Shown here: piece by piece, positions 1 to 6,030 of the stretch
Numbering within the stretch: position 1 is the stretch's first letter
Layout of the letters: each line of letters opens with the position of its first letter
Assembly (NCBI GenBank): GCA_030684415.1
Contig: JAUXNL010000602.1
Coordinates: 1 to 7,592, forward strand
From: Moraxellaceae bacterium
GTDB lineage: Bacteria > Pseudomonadota > Gammaproteobacteria > Pseudomonadales > Moraxellaceae
Direction: 5' to 3'
Length of the DNA: 7,592 nt
Notes under the pieces: model-generated
Told to the model about the DNA's origin: nothing
Seen by the model: only the letters and a program-made list of their open reading frames with translations
Database searches by the model: none
Translations under genes and position numbers: made by a program

Positions 1-1
1 T

Positions 2-1381
2 CAGGTTTACATTGAAAAAATACCGGTTCTGCTGAGTCTTCAGGATATTGAAATTGAGGGCTGTGCGGCGGCATGTACCAACGCTGATGGCGGCATCATC
101 TGGACAAACGAACCATTGTCGCTCAGTAATGTCGTTTTGCAGGGCGGTCGTGCCAGCGCGCGCGGTGGTGCGATTTATGCCGGGCAGGATGGCATTGTCG
201 AGATAAAGAACTCTCTGCTGCGTGACAACCAGGCGCCAAAAGGCGGAGCTGTTTATCTTGTGCGTAATGCGCTGAGGATGAGTCAAAGCCTCGTAACCGC
301 CAATAGTGCGACAAGTGTGCCTGATGGAGCGGTCATTCAGGTAGAAAGTGCTACGGGTCCTTCTGCAACGATCACCAACTCTACCCTCAGTGGTAATACC
401 GTTGGTTTGGCCCTTTCATTGCGCGAAGATGCCATCGTCAATTCATCAACAATCGTGGCAAATGCCGGTGGCATTGACTTCAACGGCGAGGAGGTGCGTG
501 TATTCAACACTATCCTGGCAGGTAATGGTGCCAATGACTGTGTAGGCACTCTCACCGAAGCCGTAATGAAAAACAATCTCGTGGTCGCCGGTGCATGCCT
601 TGATGATGACAATAGCGTGATCAGTAATTCCGGACAGTTGATGGCAGGTCTGGATGCTGGTGGACGCTGCAGTGGGGCGAGTGGCTTGCTTTGTCCCTTG
701 GCCAAGCACGGGGATGACAAACTGGAGTCGCACCTGCCGAGAGTGTTGATAGGCTATGTCACGATTGCGGAATCGCCACTGATCAATAAAGGTGGGTTGA
801 ATATTCAGGCCGGTAGCATCGGGGAGTGCCCAGGCGATGACCAGCGAGGGAAAACCCGTAACGATACGCTTTGTGATATCGGTGCCGTGCAGCTACAAGC
901 GCTGACGGGATCCGTGCGCGCTGGTGATGCCATTCGCTTTAACCAGACATATACCCCAACGCGAGACGATTATTTGGGCTTGTTGGGGGATGAAGAGTTG
1001 TTGCCGGCCAGCGAGTGTCCAGGTACTCCTCCAACCCCTGCCGCTGGCTCGAGCTACCGTGATGATCTCCCGGGGTGCCCTTGGCTGGAAGTGTTGCCCG
1101 AGCGTGGTGTAGTGACGTTTAACCCGGATGGCACTTATACCTATGTGCCCAATGCGAATTTTCATGGCTTTGATCCCTTTACCATCCGGGTGATGACAAC
1201 AGTCAGTCGACTGAATTCTCAGCCCATCAATCAAAGTCGTGTGCTATCGGCACAAGTCATCATGGAGCCGACCTCAGGTATCAGTACCGACAGCTTGGGT
1301 GGGGCTGTGGGTCTTGGTGGACTTTTCATGCTCTTGCTCGGTGGCTGGTCGGTTCGTCGTGTGCGTGGAGTGAGCCTGTGA
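2..1381 (+). CDS. Secreted beta-helix / choice-of-anchor Q protein with cadherin-like domain and C-terminal membrane tail (5' partial)
   Basis: The frame is open from the left edge, so the true start, and any signal peptide, lies outside the window; the TTG at 116 is only an internal codon. The fragment has 459 codons. Fragment residues about 1-210 are rich in Gly, Asn, Ser and Thr, with repeated units such as RGGAIYAG, KGGAVY and STLSGN typical of right-handed parallel beta-helix surface proteins. Around residues 258-297 comes the choice-of-anchor Q signature: SPLINKGG, then C..DDQRG, then CDIGAVQL. A cadherin-like/VCBS-type segment follows, ending near residues 369-397 with GVVTFNPDGTYTYVPNANF and a G-D-P-F strand. 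The C-terminus has a Gly-Gly, a hydrophobic stretch (about 435-451) and RRVRG, as expected for a sorted or membrane-anchored tail. It is followed without a gap by a gene of the same architecture. The likely role is a cell-surface or adhesin-like protein; the ligand is unknown. Architecture is well supported, function is inference. Confidence 0.85.
   Translation, partial: QVYIEKIPVLLSLQDIEIEGCAAACTNADGGIIWTNEPLSLSNVVLQGGRASARGGAIYAGQDGIVEIKNSLLRDNQAPKGGAVYLVRNALRMSQSLVTANSATSVPDGAVIQVESATGPSATITNSTLSGNTVGLALSLREDAIVNSSTIVANAGGIDFNGEEVRVFNTILAGNGANDCVGTLTEAVMKNNLVVAGACLDDDNSVISNSGQLMAGLDAGGRCSGASGLLCPLAKHGDDKLESHLPRVLIGYVTIAESPLINKGGLNIQAGSIGECPGDDQRGKTRNDTLCDIGAVQLQALTGSVRAGDAIRFNQTYTPTRDDYLGLLGDEELLPASECPGTPPTPAAGSSYRDDLPGCPWLEVLPERGVVTFNPDGTYTYVPNANFHGFDPFTIRVMTTVSRLNSQPINQSRVLSAQVIMEPTSGISTDSLGGAVGLGGLFMLLLGGWSVRRVRGVSL
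1367..1373 (+). promoter_or_regulatory. Ribosome binding site inside the end of the upstream gene
   Basis: GGAGTGA lies 7 nt before a possible GTG start (1378) and 10 nt before the ATG at 1381. It sits inside the last codons of the preceding gene, whose TGA (1379-1381) shares its A with the ATG. Both starts are compatible with it. The ATG is preferred as the better codon and gives a standard signal peptide; the GTG would only add one Met. The arrangement suggests translational coupling. Confidence 0.5.
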
Positions 1382-3753
1382 TGAAAAATATCCTTTTCAA
1401 GGCTTTTCTGGCGTGTGCGGTGATGGCATCGCTCAGTGCGCATGCGCGCACTATCGAAGTCGATACCCTTGTGGATGAGGATGGCATCAATCCTGCCGCT
1501 TGCTCACTGCGTGAGGCGCTAAAAGCGGCGGCTACGGCAATGCCGTACGGAGGGTGCCCGGCAGGTGAACGCAACCGGTCAGATCGCATCCAGCTTGCCG
1601 CAGGCACCTATCCGCTGACTTCAGTGCTGATGGCCGATAGCGATGTCATCATTGCCGGTGTTGATACCAAGCGTCCTGATGGAACAAATCCATTGACAGG
1701 TAGCCGGCCTGATCGTGTCAGACCCTCTACGTTCATTATTGCGGCATCCGGCCATCGTGTTTTTGATACATCAGGAGCGGTCGGTGGTTTGTCGTTGGTT
1801 GATCTCGATATCACAGGGTCATCTGTTGCAGGTGATGGCGCCGTGATTTATGCCGCTGCGTCCGTGTCGATGGATAACACGATTATTCGCAATGGAGCCG
1901 CGACAGGGACGGGGCCTAATGCCGGACGTGGTGGTGCGGTTTTTCTGGCCACCAGCGGAGCGGGACTGACGGTTGATAATGGCACGTTCATCAATAACAC
2001 CGCGACTCAAGGTGGTGGCTTGGTTGCCATGAACTGTGAGGAAAATCTTGCGATTGCTTCCCATCAGGTTGAAATCAGTCGCAGTCTGGTGCGCGGTAGC
2101 AGTGGTGGCAGCGGGGCGGGTGCGATAGCCATGTGTGGCTCTGCATCGTTGGCGTTGACGAGTTCGACCCTGACTGAAAGTGTGGCGAATGCCACCCATG
2201 GCCTGATTTCACATATTCCGGCGCTGCCCAAAACGGGGAGCCTTGCCATTTCGCATCTGACGGCGGTGGCCAATACCGGTACAGGCCCTGTGCTGCGCAC
2301 GGGCCAGTTGGGTGTGGCGACACTGAACGCGTCATTGTTGGCTTGGAATGTGGGCCCGGGTTGCAGTGTGGGGACTCCCGTCCCGGCGAACGTTTCTGGT
2401 GATTTCAATGCGGTCAGCGATACCACTTGCAGCTTGCTGTTCGGTGCTGGTACGACCAATAACCTGCAGACCATTACAGCACTACAGCCCGATGAGCTGG
2501 ATGCCTTGGGGAACCATGGCGGTTTGACGGATGTGTACTTGCCGGCCATCACGTCAACGATTGTGCTGGACCAAGGCCCGGGTCTCGGAATTTGTGCAGG
2601 TGTTGATCAGCGCGGTGCGAGTCGCAAGAGTGGTGCTGCCTGTGATAGAGGGGCGGCGGAACGGCAAAGTGTGACAGCCGTTGAGGACACAGGACAGAAC
2701 AAGGTTCGTACCAACCGTGTGGCTTACGTGGATGTACTGAAAAATGACACGGCTGGTGAAGGCACGATGCTTGTTCCTGCCATGTTGCAGGTTGGCACTG
2801 TAACGGCTGTTCCTGAAGTGGCGGCGACGCCCATCACCGGAACGTGCTCCGCTGTGGCCAATCCGGCCCCTATTTTGACACGTCCCTTGGACATTCTGGC
2901 GGATGGGCGGGCCAGTGTGACCGGGAAGGCTCCCATCGGTGCCAAGGTGATTGTGCGCTTTCCGGATGGCACAAATCAGTCGGTGACTGCGGGCCCAACC
3001 GGGAACTTCGGACCTGTGATCAGTGCGACAAGCCTCAGGAACAGGTCCTCGATTTCGGTGGTCAGCGTCACAGATGCAGGAGTGCTTGGCTCGTTTGACC
3101 CGGGCAATGAGTCTCTGGCCGACAGCATCATTTATGATCGGGAAGCAGATCCTGTGACCCTTTATCCTGAGCGCTCTGACCGGATGCTGATGATCAGCTC
3201 GGTGGGGGGTGTCCCTGGTACGGTCACTTGCGAGTACACGGTTCGTGATGACGCAGGCAATTTGTCGAATGTCGGCAAGGCCGAAGTGGTCATCAAGAAC
3301 ATGGCTCCAAAAGCGGTGAAGGATGAGTACGTGCTGGCACAGGGGCAGCGCTCACTGCAACTCAACCTCACGATTAATGACACAGACGAGGACGATGGCT
3401 TCTACGGCCTGAAGGCCGATGGGACGCCGAATCTTGCAGACTATCCGGTGAAGATTATCGATCAGCCGGTGTTGGGGCGTATCGAGGGTGATACGGTGCC
3501 CTGCATAGACAATACGCCGACCAATCTTACCGACTGCTATCTCGGCACCGTGACCTATGTGCCCTTCAATTCGCAGACGCCATTCGATGACAGCTTCACC
3601 TATCGCATCATTGACGTGAAGGGAGAAGATTCAGGCTCTGTCACCGTCGTGATCAAGTCGAGTGTGCCGCCTCCAGGGCAGGGGGGCAGTGCCGATCTGG
3701 CGCTGTTGCTCTTGCTGGCGGCAGCCGGCTTGCGACGCGTCATTCGCGTCTGA
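1381..3753 (+). CDS. CSLREA / choice-of-anchor Q surface protein with Ig-like and cadherin-like domains and GlyGly-CTERM-like tail
   Basis: This is a complete 790-residue protein starting at ATG 1381 (GTG 1378 is possible). Residues 1-22 form a Sec signal peptide (K2, hydrophobic core, cleavage after A-H-A). The CSLREA motif occupies 41-46, just after the IEVDTLVDEDG strand usual for that domain. Residues about 80-360 have beta-helix-like composition (NGTFINNTATQGGG, RGGAVFLA). The choice-of-anchor Q signature is near 392-427 (IVLDQGP, C..VDQRG, CDRGAAER). Then comes a cadherin-like start (AYVDVLKND, 448-456), an Ig-like segment of Big_6 type (about 507-570: VTGKAPIGAKVIV.FPDGT, GNFGPVI), the pattern CEYTVRDDAGN.S (617-629), and a second cadherin-like domain (642-759). 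The tail is PPPGQGGS, then ADLALLLLLAAAGL, then RR (761-786), close to the GlyGly-CTERM pattern cleaved by rhombosortase. It is paralogous in layout to the upstream gene and followed by a terminator. A surface or adhesin-like role is inferred; no catalytic motif is visible. Confidence 0.88.
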   Translation: MKNILFKAFLACAVMASLSAHARTIEVDTLVDEDGINPAACSLREALKAAATAMPYGGCPAGERNRSDRIQLAAGTYPLTSVLMADSDVIIAGVDTKRPDGTNPLTGSRPDRVRPSTFIIAASGHRVFDTSGAVGGLSLVDLDITGSSVAGDGAVIYAAASVSMDNTIIRNGAATGTGPNAGRGGAVFLATSGAGLTVDNGTFINNTATQGGGLVAMNCEENLAIASHQVEISRSLVRGSSGGSGAGAIAMCGSASLALTSSTLTESVANATHGLISHIPALPKTGSLAISHLTAVANTGTGPVLRTGQLGVATLNASLLAWNVGPGCSVGTPVPANVSGDFNAVSDTTCSLLFGAGTTNNLQTITALQPDELDALGNHGGLTDVYLPAITSTIVLDQGPGLGICAGVDQRGASRKSGAACDRGAAERQSVTAVEDTGQNKVRTNRVAYVDVLKNDTAGEGTMLVPAMLQVGTVTAVPEVAATPITGTCSAVANPAPILTRPLDILADGRASVTGKAPIGAKVIVRFPDGTNQSVTAGPTGNFGPVISATSLRNRSSISVVSVTDAGVLGSFDPGNESLADSIIYDREADPVTLYPERSDRMLMISSVGGVPGTVTCEYTVRDDAGNLSNVGKAEVVIKNMAPKAVKDEYVLAQGQRSLQLNLTINDTDEDDGFYGLKADGTPNLADYPVKIIDQPVLGRIEGDTVPCIDNTPTNLTDCYLGTVTYVPFNSQTPFDDSFTYRIIDVKGEDSGSVTVVIKSSVPPPGQGGSADLALLLLLAAAGLRRVIRV

Positions 3754-3759
3754 TACAAA
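3730..3759 (+). promoter_or_regulatory. Possible promoter for the lipoprotein-kinase unit, overlapping the upstream terminator
   Basis: A candidate -35 TTGCGA (3730-3735, four of six consensus matches) lies 18 nt before a candidate -10 TACAAA (3754-3759, four of six). The -10 is preceded by TGA, giving an extended -10 TGn element. The start would be near 3766, inside the loop of the terminator, so the new transcript would carry only one terminator arm. The elements are weak and were found by eye; the main argument is that the downstream genes need a promoter and there is almost no other intergenic space. Confidence 0.25.
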
Positions 3760-3781
3760 GGCCGCCTCAGCGGCCTTTTTT
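3757..3781 (+). terminator. Rho-independent terminator after the surface-protein pair
   Basis: A 9-bp perfect stem (AAAGGCCGC at 3757-3765 with GCGGCCTTT at 3770-3778) encloses a CTCA tetraloop and runs into a T tract (3776-3781). It begins 4 nt after the TGA of the surface protein gene, so it ends that transcription unit. The next ATG is only 1 nt beyond the T tract. Confidence 0.9.
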
Positions 3782-3794
3782 CATGGTGTTTCCC

Positions 3795-3799
3795 GGGGG
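3795..3799 (+). promoter_or_regulatory. G-rich possible ribosome binding site deciding the lipoprotein start
   Basis: GGGGG sits 4 nt before the ATG at 3804. The spacing is short and the match to Shine-Dalgarno is imperfect, but the alternative ATG at 3783 directly follows the terminator T tract and has no purine-rich element at all. The lipoprotein signal peptide also fits the 3804 start better. Confidence 0.4.
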
Positions 3800-3803
3800 T
3801 TTC

Positions 3804-4424
3804 ATGCGTTTGTGGTGGTGGTTTGCGACGGTGTTGAGTGCCATGGCGTTGTCCGCCTGCTCGACACCCGGCAGTGTGCAGATGTACGACGGGCCAGCGC
3901 GTCCTGCGCAAGAGCTGGTTCACATCAGCTTTCCTGAACAGGTGCAGGTGTTGGCGGTGGATGGTCGTGAGCCGGGCAATTTGCTGTTGCAACGACAGCA
4001 GGGGCTGGATCTGCTCCCCGGTGAGCACGTGTTGAGTGTGCGCTATGTCGAGCTTTTCCGGATGGGCTCGGACGATCACGAGATTGTCCGGTCACGTCCT
4101 GCTGCGCTGCGGTTTACCGCGCAGGCGGGTAGCCGGTTCCGGATCGAGCCCTCACCTCGGCCCGCCAATCTGGACAGCGCCAAACGTTTCGGAAAGGAGC
4201 CCGCCTTTTCGTTGATTGAAGAGGCCAGTGGTGCCGTTACTCCCTCCACGTCCATCAAGTCTTATGCCGAAGCTTCGCTGATTGACACCATCAGCAAGGC
4301 GTTTGATGGCGGCACAGCTCCCGCGGCCACGACACATCTGGATTTGCTCAAGGATGTCTGGGGGCGTGCGACGCCGGAAGAGCGAGCAGGCTTTCGCATC
4401 TGGCTCGATGAGCAGGGCAAGTAA
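3804..4424 (+). CDS. DUF2057 (YccT-like) family lipoprotein
   Basis: The protein has 206 residues from ATG 3804. An in-frame ATG at 3783 would add seven residues (MVFPGGF) but lacks a ribosome site. Residues 1-18 form a lipoprotein signal peptide (R2, three Trp, hydrophobic core) ending in the lipobox L-S-A-C with C19. Position +2 is Ser, so outer-membrane sorting by Lol is expected. The mature part resembles the DUF2057/YccT family from memory: a strand with VQVLAVDGRE (47-56), LLPGEHVLSVRY with a following acidic turn (71-82), and the C-terminal helix DVWGRATPEERAGFRIWL (184-201), comparable to the LKYWF..AD..TR..FL.W end of E. coli YccT. Length is close to the roughly 220 residues of YccT. 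YccT (CsgI) is reported to dampen curli formation in E. coli, but most family members are uncharacterised, so that function should not be transferred. The stop is 3 nt before the kinase start, indicating one operon. Its envelope location matches the periplasmic tail of the kinase; a sensing or partner role is inference. Confidence 0.8.
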   Translation: MRLWWWFATVLSAMALSACSTPGSVQMYDGPARPAQELVHISFPEQVQVLAVDGREPGNLLLQRQQGLDLLPGEHVLSVRYVELFRMGSDDHEIVRSRPAALRFTAQAGSRFRIEPSPRPANLDSAKRFGKEPAFSLIEEASGAVTPSTSIKSYAEASLIDTISKAFDGGTAPAATTHLDLLKDVWGRATPEERAGFRIWLDEQGK

Positions 4425-4427
4425 TCC

Positions 4428-5936
4428 ATGTCTGAACCCCTGATTCCCGGCTATACGCTCATCAGCACGCTTGGCAAAGGTGGCATGGCAACGGTTTACC
4501 TCGCCATGCATGAAAAATTTGAGCGTGAAGTTGCGCTCAAGGTCATGGCGCCGGCATTGTCGGCAGATGCCGGTTTTCGTGAGCGCTTCCTGCGCGAAGC
4601 GAAAATTGTCGCGAAGATTTCCCATCCCAATATCGTGACGGTGTATGACGTCAACGAAGTAGACGGCGTGCATTACATTGCCATGGAGTATCACTCGGGC
4701 GGCGATCTCAAAGCCCGTTTGCGTGAAGGCCTGAGCGTGCGTGAGGCGCTCACGATTACCAAGGAAATCGCCCGCGCCTTGGCCTATGCCCACAGCAAGG
4801 GCTATGTGCATCGTGACATCAAGCCGGACAACATCCTTTTTCGTGTGGATGGCAGCGCAGTCCTGACCGACTTCGGGATTGCCAAGGCGACTGAGGGAGA
4901 TGCCAACCTGACCCAGATGGGCATGGTGGCCGGCACCCCGAAATACATGAGCCCGGAGCAGGCACGTGGTCAGCAGCTCGATGGCGACTCCGATCTGTAC
5001 AGCTTAGGGATCGTGTTGTTCGAGATGCTGACAGGGCGACTGCCGTATGAGGCCAGTGACGCGATTGCGCTTGGCATCATGCATATGAACGCTCCGATTC
5101 CGAAGCTGGAAGGCCGGCTGGCGCATTTCCAGCCGTTGCTGGACCGTCTGCTCGCCAAGCAGGCGGCACAACGCCCGCAAAATGGCACCGAGCTGATTCG
5201 TGAAATAGAGGCGCTTGAAGCGGGCTTCGACTTTGATCTTAAGCCGGCAGCGGCAGCGGACCAGGCTACGGTTGTCCGCCCGGCCATGCGGGCAACAGTG
5301 GCTCCGAAGGGCGAGTTGGCAGACGATGCCACCGTGGTTGCGCCATCCGCCGCCGCACACCCGCCGATGGCGCAGACGGCGGATAAGCCCACCAGAGCAC
5401 CTTTGGCGGCAGCCATGGCGGCGGTGCTGGTGTTGATGGCCGGAGGGGGATGGTGGTGGTCCGGGCAATCCTCGTCATCCGACCGCATTGCTGAGCCCGT
5501 TCCGGCGACCGTCGTTCCGGCAGCGGAGGAGTTGCCATCGGCGCTGTCGGTGCTGAAAGCTCAGGTACGCGCTGCGCTGGCGGCAAATGATCTGGATGTG
5601 GCGGAGCGTCACTTGAAAGAAGCTTATGCACTGGAGGGGGCGGATGCTGAGCTCTTGCCGCTGCAAATGGCATTGGATGTGGCGCGACAGGCGGCGGTTG
5701 AGCGCGTGGCGCGTGAGCGGCGCCAAAGTGTTCGCAGTGAGCAGAGGGAGGTGCCAGTGGCGCCGTCAAGTGATCCTCTGCGCCGACTCAAGGTTCGCGG
5801 TATGTTGGGCAGTGCTCAGCAGGCGCTGGAAGATGGTGATGTGCAGACGGCAATCGCCCGCTACCAGCAGTTACTGCAGCTAGAGCCTGGTAACAGCGAG
5901 GCAAAAGCAGGCTTGCGTCAGGCACAGGCGCGCTGA
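4428..5936 (+). CDS. Transmembrane PknB-type serine/threonine protein kinase with periplasmic TPR-like tail
   Basis: A 502-residue Hanks-type Ser/Thr kinase. The catalytic domain (about 9-263) has every key element: Gly-rich loop GKGGMATVY (16-24), ATP-binding K38, helix-C E57, catalytic loop HRDIKPDN (128-135; D130, K132, N135), DFG (148-150), an activation loop with T162 and T170 as possible autophosphorylation sites, SPE (175-177) and the structural D189 and R249. It is therefore predicted active. A linker (264-322) carries DQATVVRP (268-275) and DDATVVAP (299-306), followed by one membrane helix (about 324-344, ending GGGWWW). The rest (345-502) should be periplasmic: a Pro/Ala stretch, a TPR-like helix pair (about 370-420), a charged Arg/Glu segment (425-441) and a classical TPR-like unit (about 455-488: ALEDGDVQTAIARYQQLLQL, then EPGNSEAK). 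It is cotranscribed with the upstream lipoprotein (3 nt gap, weak ribosome site AGGGCAAG). No partner phosphatase or FHA protein is in view. Substrate and signal are unknown. Confidence 0.95.
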   Translation: MSEPLIPGYTLISTLGKGGMATVYLAMHEKFEREVALKVMAPALSADAGFRERFLREAKIVAKISHPNIVTVYDVNEVDGVHYIAMEYHSGGDLKARLREGLSVREALTITKEIARALAYAHSKGYVHRDIKPDNILFRVDGSAVLTDFGIAKATEGDANLTQMGMVAGTPKYMSPEQARGQQLDGDSDLYSLGIVLFEMLTGRLPYEASDAIALGIMHMNAPIPKLEGRLAHFQPLLDRLLAKQAAQRPQNGTELIREIEALEAGFDFDLKPAAAADQATVVRPAMRATVAPKGELADDATVVAPSAAAHPPMAQTADKPTRAPLAAAMAAVLVLMAGGGWWWSGQSSSSDRIAEPVPATVVPAAEELPSALSVLKAQVRAALAANDLDVAERHLKEAYALEGADAELLPLQMALDVARQAAVERVARERRQSVRSEQREVPVAPSSDPLRRLKVRGMLGSAQQALEDGDVQTAIARYQQLLQLEPGNSEAKAGLRQAQAR

Positions 5937-5982
5937 AGAGCGGTCTATTGTCCCTGTTGCAATCGCCTGTAGCTTGAGGCAC

Positions 5983-6023
5983 CCCATAAAAAATGCCGCC
6001 CCAAGGGCGGCATTTTTTATGGG
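5983..6023. terminator. Bidirectional intrinsic terminator between convergent genes
   Basis: A perfect 19-bp inverted repeat pairs 5983-6001 with 6005-6023 around a 3-nt CAA loop. Its core GCCGCCC/GGGCGGC is flanked by six A on the left (5988-5993) and six T on the right (6013-6018), so it works as a terminator in either direction. It lies 46 nt after the kinase stop and 7 nt beyond the stop of the - strand gene. Pairing extends outward a few bases with one bulged C (GCACCCC on the left against GGGTGC on the right). The 46 nt between the kinase stop and the stem hold nothing recognisable. Confidence 0.92.
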
Positions 6024-6030
6024 TGCAGAG

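Noticed and set aside
2064..2552. A 162-codon open frame on - within the second surface protein gene
   Set aside because: It is antisense to the beta-helix region, has no plausible ribosome site or domain, and the + frame carries clear family signatures.
4152..4811. A 219-codon open frame on - across the lipoprotein-kinase junction
   Set aside because: It is antisense to the kinase catalytic domain, whose motifs are intact, and has His/Arg-rich composition typical of a shadow frame.
5266..5769. A 167-codon Pro/Ala/His-rich open frame on - within the kinase gene
   Set aside because: It is the complement of the Ala/Pro-rich linker and periplasmic tail of the kinase; low-complexity composition explains the open frame.
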